The notes below the pieces were generated by a model. That model was not told the origin of the DNA and ran no database searches. It was given only the letters and a program-made list of their open reading frames with translations. Positions 47,937 through 58,000 of a stretch of 64,000 nt of DNA are shown here, one piece after another. The stretch is taken from positions 62,001-126,000 of the forward strand of contig NZ_PVXO01000073.1 in assembly GCF_002995785.1 (NCBI RefSeq), read 5' to 3'. The number at the start of each line of letters is the position of its first letter. Position 1 is the first letter of the stretch. The position numbers and the translations under genes were made by a program. The stretch comes from Clostridium liquoris (GTDB lineage: Bacteria; Bacillota; Clostridia; Clostridiales; Clostridiaceae).

Positions 47937-49124
47937 TTAGCCTGTTATATTAGAACTATCAAATATATTATATCTTTCAACTATGCCTGTCAGCATAAGT
48001 GCTATGGCTCCATCGCCAGTAGCATTACAAGCTGTTCCAAAGCTATCCTGTAGTGCAAATATAGTTAATACTAATGCCACTGCTGAATCATTAAATCCTA
48101 ATATTCCTGTAATTAATCCTAGTGAAGCCATTACTGTTCCACCAGGTACCCCTGGAGCACCTATAGCAAAAATACCTAATAATATTATAAACTGCACCAT
48201 TTGAGCAACAGGTGGTAATGTGCCATACACTATCTTTGACACTGTCATAACAAAAAATGTTTCTGTTAAAACAGAGCCACACAGATGTATAGTAGAACAT
48301 AATGGAATTGCAAAATCTACCATATCATCTCTTAAAACGGAAGATTTACGAGCACATTTAAGAGCTACAGGTAAAGTAGCTGCACTAGACATAGTTCCAA
48401 TTGCTGTTAAATATGCTGGCCCATAATGCTTTACCACTTCTAAAGGATTTTTCTTAGACATTGCTCCACCTATAATATACAATAATGTAAGCCAAATAAT
48501 ATGGCCTATTATTACTAATAATATGACAATTAAAAATACTGGTAATTGTTTTGTAATACTTCCCTCATAAGCTAATCCTGCAAAAGTTGTAGCTATAAAA
48601 TATGGAAGAATAGGGATTACTACTCTTGTTACAATGGAGAGCATAATATTTTGAAACTGATCCAACAACTTTTCAATTAAATCTGAATTTGTCCAAGCAG
48701 TGGCAAGACCTATTAGAACTGCGGTAATTAATGCTGTCATAACAGACATAATTGGAGGTATATCTAATTGAAATACTATTTCAGGTAATTTCTTTAATCC
48801 TTCTGCATTACTAGTTATAGATAATTTCGGGATAATAGCATAGCCAGATATAGCTGAAAAAGTAGCTGCTCCAATAGATGAGATATATGCTATAACTACA
48901 GCAATTCCCAACATTTTGCTAGCATTAGATCGCATTTTAACTATAGAAGGTGCAATGAATCCTATAATTACAAGCAGTACGCAATAGAAAATTACTTGTC
49001 CTAATACATACTTTATAGTCATTACTACTCCTATTACACCCTCAGATGAAACAAGTCCTAATATAATTCCCCCTATTACTGCTATAAATAGTTTTAATAC
49101 TAAGCTGTCTTTCACCTTACCCAT
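47937..49124 (-). CDS. Dicarboxylate/amino acid:cation symporter (DAACS family)
   Basis: A 395-residue protein with about eight membrane segments and the two hairpin-loop regions of the family (AIGTMSSAATLPVALKCARK, about 245-265; QDSFGTACNATGDGAIALML, near 365-385). SstT-like members carry serine and threonine, GltP-like members carry glutamate. Being 51 bp downstream of an L-cysteine desulfidase/serine-dehydratase-like gene and under its sigma-54 promoter, it probably imports the substrate of that enzyme (inference). Confidence 0.88.
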   Translation of the reverse strand: MGKVKDSLVLKLFIAVIGGIILGLVSSEGVIGVVMTIKYVLGQVIFYCVLLVIIGFIAPSIVKMRSNASKMLGIAVVIAYISSIGAATFSAISGYAIIPKLSITSNAEGLKKLPEIVFQLDIPPIMSVMTALITAVLIGLATAWTNSDLIEKLLDQFQNIMLSIVTRVVIPILPYFIATTFAGLAYEGSITKQLPVFLIVILLVIIGHIIWLTLLYIIGGAMSKKNPLEVVKHYGPAYLTAIGTMSSAATLPVALKCARKSSVLRDDMVDFAIPLCSTIHLCGSVLTETFFVMTVSKIVYGTLPPVAQMVQFIILLGIFAIGAPGVPGGTVMASLGLITGILGFNDSAVALVLTIFALQDSFGTACNATGDGAIALMLTGIVERYNIFDSSNITG

Positions 49125-49174
49125 GATAACTTCCTCCTATTTAATATATTTTTAGTAGCTTTACGCTACATTTT

Positions 49175-50443
49175 TCAACTACACTTTTCCATCATAACAT
49201 TTAAAATAACTTCATCTGTACAGCTCATTCCTTCAGTAGATACCTTACCCAAATTTTGAATTGATTTTTCCACAGACTGATTTAAAATACCATCATTAGA
49301 AGGTACAAAAATATTATCTAGGGCCATTTTTGCAGCATCTAATGCTGAGGATACTGAAATAATTAATTTATATGCACATCCTAATTTAGCTCCATCACAA
49401 ATCATTCCAGATATACCTGCAATCATATTTTTTATAGCCCCGCATATCTGTTTTATATCTCCACCTAACAAGTATGTTAATCCAGCACTTGCCCCTACTC
49501 CTGCAGCTACCCCACAGCCACATACTGCTGACAACGCTCCTGTATAGCTTTTAATATAAATGGTTACTAAATGACTTAAAGCTACACTTCTAATAATTAT
49601 TTCATTATTTATATTTAATTTCTCCCCAACTGCAGCTATAGGCAGTATTGCTACTAACCCATGATTTCCACTGCCTGCACTGCTCATAACTGGTAATGGA
49701 TAGCCAGACATTCTAGCTTCACAAGCTGCTGAAGTTATTGCTTTTGCATAATGTTCAATACTTTCATTATCCTTATATAATAGATTCCCCAATCCTAAGC
49801 CTAAATTATATTTTAATCCTTCTTCAGCAATCTTTTTATTCATAATAATGCCCTCATTAATAAACTGTATCTTTTCTAATTCTACATTATCTACAAATTC
49901 CTTAATATCAGCTATAGAAAATTCTTTAATCCTATCCCTTATACCAATTTGGGAAATCTTTTCTTCATACTGTTGTGAAATACATTCACCATTTCTTTCA
50001 AGACATACTATATTTAAATGACTATTTCTAATTACAACCCTGGATGTATTGCTTTTTCCTTTAGCTTCTACTTCTATGTATAGTCCAGTAATCTCTTCTC
50101 TTAAGTTTAGATGGATAATATTCTGTTCAATTAAATCTAAAGCTTTTTGAATATCATCAACAGCTAAATCTTTAATAACTTGAAGCTTGTATTCAGATTT
50201 CCCAACCACAATGGCTAAAGCTGCTGCCATAATAATACCTTTATTGTTTGTTCCTGGAATACCAACTTCCTTACCATTTTTAAATATATTTTTATCTACA
50301 CTTATATTCAATTCCATTACTTGCTCTTCAAGCAATTCCTTAGCTTTTGCAACAGCATAAGCTACTGCCATTGGTTCTGTACATCCCAATGCTGGAACTA
50401 CCCCATCCTTTAAAATATTTATTAGCAAATCCTCATTATACAT
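49175..50443 (-). CDS. cyuA: L-cysteine desulfidase / serine dehydratase alpha family enzyme (CyuA-like, UPF0597)
   Basis: A 422-residue protein with the family markers GCTEPMAVAYA (about 20-30), SSAGSGNHGLVAILP (about 255-270), GCGVAAGVGASAGLTYLLGG and MICDGAKLGCAYK. Three or four Cys in these motifs bind the [4Fe-4S] cluster used to eliminate H2S from cysteine (or water from serine), giving pyruvate and ammonia. The ATG at 50443 has GGAGGAG at proper distance; the earlier GTG overlaps it. Fermentation of serine or cysteine would add pyruvate to the amino-acid economy. Confidence 0.82.
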   Translation of the reverse strand: MYNEDLLINILKDGVVPALGCTEPMAVAYAVAKAKELLEEQVMELNISVDKNIFKNGKEVGIPGTNNKGIIMAAALAIVVGKSEYKLQVIKDLAVDDIQKALDLIEQNIIHLNLREEITGLYIEVEAKGKSNTSRVVIRNSHLNIVCLERNGECISQQYEEKISQIGIRDRIKEFSIADIKEFVDNVELEKIQFINEGIIMNKKIAEEGLKYNLGLGLGNLLYKDNESIEHYAKAITSAACEARMSGYPLPVMSSAGSGNHGLVAILPIAAVGEKLNINNEIIIRSVALSHLVTIYIKSYTGALSAVCGCGVAAGVGASAGLTYLLGGDIKQICGAIKNMIAGISGMICDGAKLGCAYKLIISVSSALDAAKMALDNIFVPSNDGILNQSVEKSIQNLGKVSTEGMSCTDEVILNVMMEKCS

Positions 50444-50482
50444 AAACACTCCTCCTCAAAATTAAGCTCACTTACATTAAAT

Positions 50483-50499
50483 AGCAATTTCAATGCCAA
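50483..50499 (-). promoter_or_regulatory. Sigma-54 promoter of the cyuA-symporter unit
   Basis: The minus strand reads TTGGCATTGAAATTGCT, a full -24/-12 element with GG-N10-GC. The predicted start is near 50472, about 30 nt before the ATG. Confidence 0.88.
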
Positions 50500-50555
50500 G
50501 TGGAATTAATTTACACTGCTGTAAAATCAATGTTCTGAAAAAACTTATATATTAT

Positions 50556-50674
50556 TTTTATCAAAATTGAGAATTATTTAGTATTAATCTTAATACCATT
50601 AAGTGTAAGTATTGCTTTTACACCATTCTTCGCTTTTCTCAAATTTAATAAGCTTTTATCATATTTGAGAATAA
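50556..50674 (-). promoter_or_regulatory. Cluster of dyads upstream of the cyuA sigma-54 promoter
   Basis: Several inverted repeats: GTATTA with TAATAC (50581-50596), GTGTAA with TTACAC (about 50603-50623), and TTCTCAAAT with ATTTGAGAA (about 50635-50672). They sit about 85-200 bp upstream of the predicted start and are candidate enhancer sites. They differ from the gltS dyads, so a different activator may be used. Confidence 0.5.
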
Positions 50675-50694
50675 AATTGAATACAATGGTAAAA

Positions 50695-50728
50695 AAAATA
50701 AACCTGTAAAATTTTACAGGTTTATTTT
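50695..50728 (-). terminator. Terminator of the racemase-yuiF-hutH operon
   Basis: A perfect 34-bp palindrome centred on AAAATTTT with GTAAAATTTTAC at its core, right behind hutH and followed by a long T-run on the minus strand. Confidence 0.9.
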
Positions 50729-50739
50729 AATAATTAATT

Positions 50740-52284
50740 TTAATGTTCTAATTCTACTACGTTTTCAACAGCATCTAGTACTTTTCCACTAGTAATTAAT
50801 TCTGTAGCTTTATCTAATTCTTTATACATTTCTATATTAGTATCATATTCAATAAAGTCTATTGACCCTCTTATTACTTTGTAAGCTTGTTCAGTTCCTT
50901 TTCCTAACTTGAAGCCTTTATCTTTTCTAAAATCTATAGCCTGGCAAGCTGCCATCATTTCTGTAGCTACTACTCTTGTAGAATTTTTAATTATATCTCT
51001 AGCTGTTCTTGCTGCTATAGTTCCCATGCTTACTAAATCTTCCTGGTTAGCTGAGGATGGGATTGAATCTACTGATGCTGGATGAGCAAGTATCTTATTT
51101 TCTGATACTAAAGCTGCTGCAGCATACTGAGTAATCATAAATCCTGAGTTTAATCCACCATGTTTAGCAAGGAATGCTGGCAGATCATTTAACTGATGAT
51201 TTATAAGTCTTTCAAGTCTTCTTTCTGATACGTTAGCAATTTCTGCTGCTCCAATTCCTAAAAAGTCAAAAGGCTGTGCCATTGGTTCTCCATGGAAGTT
51301 ACCACCGGAGATAACGTCTCCTTCTCTTGTTATAATTGGATTGTCTGTAACTGAGTTGATTTCTATTTCAACCTTTTTCTGTACATAATCAATTGTATCC
51401 TTGCTAGCACCATGTATCTGAGGTACACATCTTAATGAATAAGCATCCTGTACTCTTAATTCCCCTTGTCTAGTTACATAAGTGCTTCCTTCTACTAATT
51501 TTAATATATTTCTTGCAGTAGCCATTTGTCCTTCATGTGGTCTAATTACATGAGTTCTAGGATCAAATGCATCTGTTATTCCTCTTAATGCTTCCATGCT
51601 TAATGCAGCTGCAATATCACTAACCTTTAATAATTGTATAGCATCATATACTGCTAATGCTCCAGTTGCTGTTAATACTTGAGTACCATTTATTAGTGCT
51701 AAACCTTCTTTAGCTTCTAACTTAATTGTAGGAATTCCAGCCTTGTTCATAGCTTCTTTACCTGACATTATTTGACCCTTGTATTCAGCTTCTCCAAGTC
51801 CAAGCATTGGTAAAACCATATGAGCAAGTGGTGCTAAGTCTCCTGATGCTCCTAATGATCCTTTTTCAGGAATACATGGATGTACTCCTTTATTTAACAT
51901 CTCTATTAAAGTATTTATAGTTTCTATTTTTATTCCTGAATATCCCTTTGATAAAGCATTTGCTCTAGTAAGCATTATAGCTCTTACTGTATCTGTTGAA
52001 AATCTTGGACCATATCCACAAGAATGTGAACGTATAAGATTTTCTTGTAATTGACTGCAATCTTCTTTGGATATACTTACATTACAAAACTCACCAAAAC
52101 CAGTAGTTACACCATAAACAACTTTTTCATTTTCAACTATATCATCAATAATTTTTCTTGATTTTAAAACATTCTTTTTAGCTTCTTCACTTAAAGATAC
52201 TTTACATCCCTTTCTAGCTACTGCTACCATTTCCTCTAAAGTCAAATCATTTCCTGTTAAAACAACTTCTTTAAATTCTTTCAT
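50740..52284 (-). CDS. hutH: Histidine ammonia-lyase
   Basis: A 514-residue enzyme with the Ala-Ser-Gly triad that forms the MIO electrophile (GSLGASGDLAPL, about 142-153), the N-terminal Tyr loop (VYGVTTGFG) and the QDAYSLRCVPQ segment. It deaminates L-histidine to urocanate. It is the last gene of an operon behind the racemase-like and YuiF genes, with AAGGAGG before the ATG. Confidence 0.98.
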   Translation of the reverse strand: MKEFKEVVLTGNDLTLEEMVAVARKGCKVSLSEEAKKNVLKSRKIIDDIVENEKVVYGVTTGFGEFCNVSISKEDCSQLQENLIRSHSCGYGPRFSTDTVRAIMLTRANALSKGYSGIKIETINTLIEMLNKGVHPCIPEKGSLGASGDLAPLAHMVLPMLGLGEAEYKGQIMSGKEAMNKAGIPTIKLEAKEGLALINGTQVLTATGALAVYDAIQLLKVSDIAAALSMEALRGITDAFDPRTHVIRPHEGQMATARNILKLVEGSTYVTRQGELRVQDAYSLRCVPQIHGASKDTIDYVQKKVEIEINSVTDNPIITREGDVISGGNFHGEPMAQPFDFLGIGAAEIANVSERRLERLINHQLNDLPAFLAKHGGLNSGFMITQYAAAALVSENKILAHPASVDSIPSSANQEDLVSMGTIAARTARDIIKNSTRVVATEMMAACQAIDFRKDKGFKLGKGTEQAYKVIRGSIDFIEYDTNIEMYKELDKATELITSGKVLDAVENVVELEH

Positions 52285-52358
52285 TTGTATTTCCTCCTTA
52301 AAGTGTATATTATTAACTATATATTAGAGCTATATATTAGCTTCATATGCTTCATAAA

Positions 52359-53666
52359 TTAACCCATTATAGCAGCTCCTATCATACCTGCTATGAATAA
52401 TGGTATATCATAGAATATGAATGTTGGCACACAGGTATCCCAAATATGATCATGCTGTCCATCTACATTCAATCCAGATGTAGGTCCTAAAGTACTGTCT
52501 GATGCTGGTGAACCAGCGTCTCCAAGTGCTGCTGCAATTCCTAATAGTAGTATAATTGTTGGTGTGCTCATTCCAAGTTTTATACCTAATGGACAATATA
52601 TTGCAGCTATAATTGGAATTGTACCAAAGGATGTTCCTATACCCATTGTTACTAGAAGTCCAACTGCAAGCATTAAGAAAGCTCCACCCATTTTTCCACC
52701 TACTGCGCTTGCTGTAGAGCTAACTAAAGCTTCAACTGCTCCAGTTTTTCTTAAAACATCTCCATAGCCTGCTGCAACTAACATTACGAAAGCAATAAAT
52801 GCCATCATTTTTAATCCGCCATCTATCATTTCGTCTATTTCTTTTACCTTTATTGATCCAGTTAGAACCATAATTAGCAATCCTGCTAATGCTCCAAGTG
52901 GTAATGATCCTGTAATAAGCTGAACTACAAATGCTCCTATTGCCCCTGAAAGTGCTAACCAGTGTTTTGGTGTCATTTTAACATCTTCAGTCTCATCTAA
53001 ATCAAGACCTTCTATTTTTATATCCTTATATTCTCTTGGTTTTCTATACGCTACAAGTACAGCTAATAGCAAACCTATAAGCATTGATAATCCGCCAATC
53101 CACATTACACTTCCAACATCTTTAGTTGTAATTGGAATTCCATTTTGAATCATTTGGTCTCTTATAATATTATGGAATATAAGTCCAAATCCAACACCAA
53201 AAGATACATATGGTGCCTTAAGACCGAAAGTCAATGCACAAGCCACCGCTCTTCTATCTAGCTTCATTTTATTCATTAATGGAATTAGTGGTGGTATTAA
53301 AATTGGAATGAATGCTATATGAACTGGTATTAAATTCTGTGAAAAACATGCTACAAAAGCTATAACTAAGGTAAATGCAACTGCTTTTCCCTTAACTACC
53401 TTGGATATTTTCTTTGCTAATATTGTTGCAAGACCTGTTTTATTAATTGCAACAGCTAAAGCACCCAAAAGTATATAACTTAAAGCTGTTTCTGAATTTC
53501 CTCCCATACCTCCAATTAATGTAGCCATTGTGTCTGTTATAGGCATTCCAGCAGCTAATCCAGCAACTATGGCAGCTATTAATATTGATAGAATTACATT
53601 TAGCTTTAGCAGACATAGTACTGACATCACTATTACTGATATTATAACCGGATTTAGTAATATCAT
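52359..53666 (-). CDS. yuiF: YuiF/NhaC-superfamily transporter, probable histidine permease
   Basis: A 435-residue membrane protein with about 11-12 hydrophobic segments, showing the Na+/H+ antiporter-family signature in its second half (GTIPIIAAIYCPLGIK; ALGDAGSPASDSTLGPTSGL). YuiF-type proteins are annotated as histidine permeases, and its place between a racemase-like gene and hutH supports histidine import with sodium or protons. It lies 31 bp after the racemase-like gene. Confidence 0.85.
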   Translation of the reverse strand: MILLNPVIISVIVMSVLCLLKLNVILSILIAAIVAGLAAGMPITDTMATLIGGMGGNSETALSYILLGALAVAINKTGLATILAKKISKVVKGKAVAFTLVIAFVACFSQNLIPVHIAFIPILIPPLIPLMNKMKLDRRAVACALTFGLKAPYVSFGVGFGLIFHNIIRDQMIQNGIPITTKDVGSVMWIGGLSMLIGLLLAVLVAYRKPREYKDIKIEGLDLDETEDVKMTPKHWLALSGAIGAFVVQLITGSLPLGALAGLLIMVLTGSIKVKEIDEMIDGGLKMMAFIAFVMLVAAGYGDVLRKTGAVEALVSSTASAVGGKMGGAFLMLAVGLLVTMGIGTSFGTIPIIAAIYCPLGIKLGMSTPTIILLLGIAAALGDAGSPASDSTLGPTSGLNVDGQHDHIWDTCVPTFIFYDIPLFIAGMIGAAIMG

Positions 53667-53697
53667 TTTTATTCCCCCTTATTGAATAAATTAAATA

Positions 53698-54501
53698 TTA
53701 TACATTTACTATTCCTTCTGCCACAATTTCAACTGTCCCATTTAAGCATATGCTTTCAACACTGTTTTCAGACCATTTAGTTGTTACTTGAAGCAGTCCC
53801 CCAGGTTGTCTTACTTTTTGGTCAATATTTTTCTTCTTCATATAGGTTAATGCTACCCCTAAAGCTGAAGTTCCGGAGGCACAGCTTCTTTCCCAAAAAA
53901 GACTATCAGTACCCTTAACATACACTAAAGGTTCTAAAAATTCTTCATTATAGTCATAATACATAATTCCAAAGGCATCATAGTGAGTCTTATCCATTTC
54001 ATTTTTTATTTGTTTAAAGAAAAGATCTTTGTCCTTTACTTTTTTACTATCCACTATAAAATGCGTAATTCCTTCAAATTCTACCTTTATACTAGAGAAA
54101 ACGATACCATCTACTTCAAATGAAAAATCGCTAATCTCCTTAGGTAAAGGCATATTAACTTGTGATAAGTAAGTATTATCATCTTCTGTTTTATATACCT
54201 GGCAATTAATTATAGAATCAATTCCCGATACTTCTAATTGAACTGTATGCCCATCTTCTGCTTTAGTAATATTAGGATACTGGTTATGTACCATCAATGC
54301 TGCCAAAGCTCTTGTAGCATTACCGCAAAATTCACCTCCCATCATTTGAAGTCTAAGACATTTATCTTCTAGTTCTTTGTGTACGATTGCTTTTTCAATA
54401 AAACCAACTTGTTCTGCACAAATATTACTATAACTCATCAATTTCTTTGCTACATGCATTTGCATATTCCTTGGAACTTGATCTAAAACAAATATTGTCA
54501 T
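53698..54501 (-). CDS. DapF-fold amino acid racemase/epimerase, candidate histidine racemase
   Basis: About 267 residues with two DapF-like halves. The two catalytic cysteines are Cys67 (MMGGEFCGNATRA) and Cys215 (WERSCASGTSALG), numbered from the GTG at 54525. The motifs differ from true diaminopimelate epimerases, which have MCGNGIRC and GCGEMLACGSGA. Family knowledge: PLP-independent DapF-fold histidine racemases exist, for example CntK. As first gene of an operon with a histidine permease and hutH, the simplest reading is D-/L-histidine interconversion. The ATG at 54501 is preferred over the GTG at 54525, which has no ribosome site. A divergent DapF is the alternative. Confidence 0.7.
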   Translation of the reverse strand: MTIFVLDQVPRNMQMHVAKKLMSYSNICAEQVGFIEKAIVHKELEDKCLRLQMMGGEFCGNATRALAALMVHNQYPNITKAEDGHTVQLEVSGIDSIINCQVYKTEDDNTYLSQVNMPLPKEISDFSFEVDGIVFSSIKVEFEGITHFIVDSKKVKDKDLFFKQIKNEMDKTHYDAFGIMYYDYNEEFLEPLVYVKGTDSLFWERSCASGTSALGVALTYMKKKNIDQKVRQPGGLLQVTTKWSENSVESICLNGTVEIVAEGIVNV

Positions 54502-54587
54502 GTTCTCCACCGGATTTACCTTCACAAAATGCAGCTTAATTTTCGTTTCCTCCTCTCTAAGAGTTACTTGATCTTTATTACAGCCTA

Positions 54588-54619
54588 ATTATATCATGAT
54601 TTCGTCAAATAAAAGTCTA
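54588..54619 (-). promoter_or_regulatory. Promoter of the racemase-yuiF-hutH operon, SARP-type
   Basis: On the minus strand: TAGACT (54614-54619), 5 bp, TTGACG (54603-54608), 9 bp, TATAAT (54588-54593). Spacing is identical to the ftcD and hutU promoters. TTGACG here is only 9 bp from the -10, too close to be an ordinary -35. Confidence 0.8.
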
Positions 54620-54772
54620 TTTTGAATTTTTTAAAAATTTAATCATTCAAATTCATTTATCAATTCAAAATAGATATATACTGTATTTCTTTTACTTTTA
54701 GTTATAAATATAGATATAAGCTTAAAATTCCTGTGTAATTCACTTGATTCCTGGCTATTTTCTTATAATTTA

Positions 54773-54789
54773 CGTCTACAAATCGTCTA
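54773..54789 (-). promoter_or_regulatory. Second TAGACG pair upstream of the racemase operon
   Basis: On the minus strand TAGACG-ATTTG-TAGACG, with the same 11-bp period, about 170 bp upstream of the proximal pair and without a good -10. Probably an extra activator site. The rest of 54620-55002 shows only AT-rich DNA. Confidence 0.65.
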
Positions 54790-55002
54790 TTTTTTAATTT
54801 TTCTCATTTTTAAATTGCCTTTTGAATTTTCAATATATTATATATCTAACATGCTTTTCTTTCAATTTTAGCGCAATTCCGAATTATCATAATAAACCTG
54901 TAAATTGCTAAAGCTGCATTATGCTAATGTTTTAATTCATTATCGCTTTATCTATGTGATTTACTAAATTAGAATAATTTCACTTGCAAATACAATAAAA
55001 AT

Positions 55003-55042
55003 ATCCTATAGGGCAGACTTTTTAATGTCTACCTCGTAGGAT
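55003..55042 (-). terminator. Terminator of the BTAD regulator gene
   Basis: TATCCTA...GCAGAC (55003-55018) pairs with GTCT...TAGGATA (55026-55042), followed by ATTTTTATT on the minus strand. It lies 20 bp behind the stop codon. Confidence 0.8.
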
Positions 55043-55062
55043 ACATTAGGCCAAAAATTTAC

Positions 55063-58000
55063 CTAATTTTTATTAGCCTTTCTCAATACATTTATTACTT
55101 CTATTTCATAATTATCTCTTGCTTCTTTTAAGAATTTTATTCCTTCATCACAATAATAATCTATATCTTTGTCTAAATATTTACTGTATATTTTATTTAA
55201 GTTTTCATTTCCTTCCATACTAACCCTTATTTCAGCTTTAATCCTATAAACTACACCTATCTCATGAGGGTTTTTAAGCTTTTGGGAATGTGCGTCTGCA
55301 TTCTTTAGATATTGTAATCCTTCAGAATAATTTCCCTCCTTTACATATAGAAGAGCCATAAAGGCTTCTAGTATGGAACGTCTCCATATGGAGTCAAATT
55401 GGTTATATAGGCTGTAAGCCTTTTCAAAATAATCTTTAGCCCCATAGTAATCTCCCATATCAAAAGCTGCTTGCCCAGCATTTATATTAAATACAGCTAA
55501 ACTAGTTAATGCATTTTTATTTTCACAAATAGCAATAGCCTTATCATAGTAATTTAAGGCTTCTGAAAATTTCATGTTAAATCTTCTTATTTCGCCAATG
55601 TAATTATAGGCCGCTGCAATATTTAAAGAATATTTATCAGCTACCTGCTTAGTTACATTAAATATATTTATAGATTCATTTAATAATTTTTCTGCTTCTT
55701 CATATTCTCCACACATTATTTTGTATAGACCTTTTAATCTTAATAAAATACCTATTTCCTTATGATAGTTACATTCCACAGCTAAATCCAATGCTAATTC
55801 TACATATCTTATCATAAGATCAGTTTTATTGGTTTGAATACAATAGTATATCATTTGTTTATATCCTTCAAGGCCATAATCCCTGTCTTTTATCTCAATA
55901 GACTTTTCAATCATTTCCTGTATAAAGGCTGTCCCCTGTTCATAATCTCCTTCTCTTATCAAATACCTGCCCTTCATATGAAGAAAAGCTATTTCTAATT
56001 TTACTACCTGTTCTGTTGCTCCCTCTTTCTTTTTAACTTCCTTTAATAAATTATCAATATCCTTTAAATGCTTTATAGTTTGCTGCTTACTAAAATACGC
56101 ATATTTATAAGCTTCACTATCTGGATTACTTAATATTGGAAAAAGTTCATGACTAAAATTTAAATAATAATTTAAACTTTTTATTTTATAATTTAAAGAT
56201 TTTACTCTATTATCTCCATTAGAATAATGATAAATTAGTTTGTGATAAGTATTTATATCTGTTTTATCATTTTTCAAACCCTTCTCTAGTAAATTTCCTA
56301 TCTTATTATGAAGAATTTTTTTTCTCCCATCAGATTGTTTAATATAAACAAATTCTCTTAATTTTTGATGGGTAAATTTAAAACTAATTTTATCATTACT
56401 ATTTACTTCTTTTAAAATAAATTTATTTTCTAATTCCTCTATTATATCTATTAATTCCAATTCATCTTTACCAGTTAAGTCTTCCAATATATCTAATGGA
56501 ACTTCATCAAAGAATAAAGATGCTATATTTAATATTTTCTTTCCCTCGTCTGATATATATAGGAATCTGCTTTTTAATATATCCTGCATTTTAACAGACA
56601 TTATATTTGTATCTCCATTAGATTTAATAATATTTAAATACTCTGTTAAAAAAAATGTATTTCCTTCCGTCTCATCATATATCTTCTTTAGCATTTCCTT
56701 TGTCATATTATAATTAGGAAGAGCCTTTCTTATGAATCCCTCTACCTCTGTACTAGTAAACCTAGGCAAATTTACAGTTATTACTTTATTATAACTATTC
56801 ATTGTGGTCATAAATTTATCTATATTGCTATCGTATTCATTTCTGCATGTAGCAATAAATATATTATTATTTTTATTCTGATGCAGCATTACGCTGCTAA
56901 GTAAAGATAAACTCATGCTGTCCATCCATTGAATATCATCAAATATGAAAATAACCTTCTTCTTTTCATTAATCTTCTTTAATATATCTGTTAACACATC
57001 ACCTATCATTTCATATTTTAAAGTATCAATATTTTCTATTAACTTTATATTTGGATTAGAATCCTTTTTATGAAATTCTGGAAATATTGTAGAAATTATA
57101 TTCTCCCATATGGTTGGAATATTTATTTTATCATTTAATATAGTATCTGATATTTTAGAAATTATGGTATTCCACGGTTTTAAAAAATATTCCTTTTCTA
57201 CTTGATAGCAACTAGTTTCAAATATATATGTTTCGTCTTCATCTATGTCTTTTACAAACTTATCAATAAGCCTTGATTTGCCTATACCCGCTTCCCCTGT
57301 TATAATAATAGATTTACCATCATTGCCTTTTATGAACTTTTCATAATTATTTTCTAATAATCTCAATTCATTACATCTTCCATAGAAAAATTCATTTGTA
57401 CTTTCCTTCTTATTTCCATTTGATTCATTCATTATGTCCAACACTTCGTTAAATATTTTTCTTGTATGCTCATCAGGAGCTATACCTAACTCTTTGTCCA
57501 ATAATTGAGAAAGCTTGTTATATGTTTCTATTACTTTTCCATAATTTTTATTTTCTTTGTAATATTCCATCAATATTCTATAGGCTTTTTCATCAAATTC
57601 ATCTACACTAATCAATAATTTTGCATATCTTTCTATGTTACTAGCATTACAATTGTTAATATCCTTATTTATTTGATCATATAGCTTTCCTTGATATTGT
57701 TCTTGATAATTTTCCCTTGCCTTAATTATCCAATCTTCAAATTCCTCAGCATTTTTTACAAAAAATCCTTGAAGAAATTCTCCTGTATAGGCTTCAATCC
57801 ATTTTTCATTATCATTTAAGAAAATATCTATATCTGATTTTATATCTATGTCACCATTTAACATAACAATAGATTTTTTAGGAGATATAAGTATCTCTTC
57901 ACCAAAGGATTTTTTTATTTTGTAAATAGCATTTCTTAAATTTTTCTTTGCTATATTTTCATTCTCTTCACTCCATAACAATCCTGCTAGTTCATCCCTG

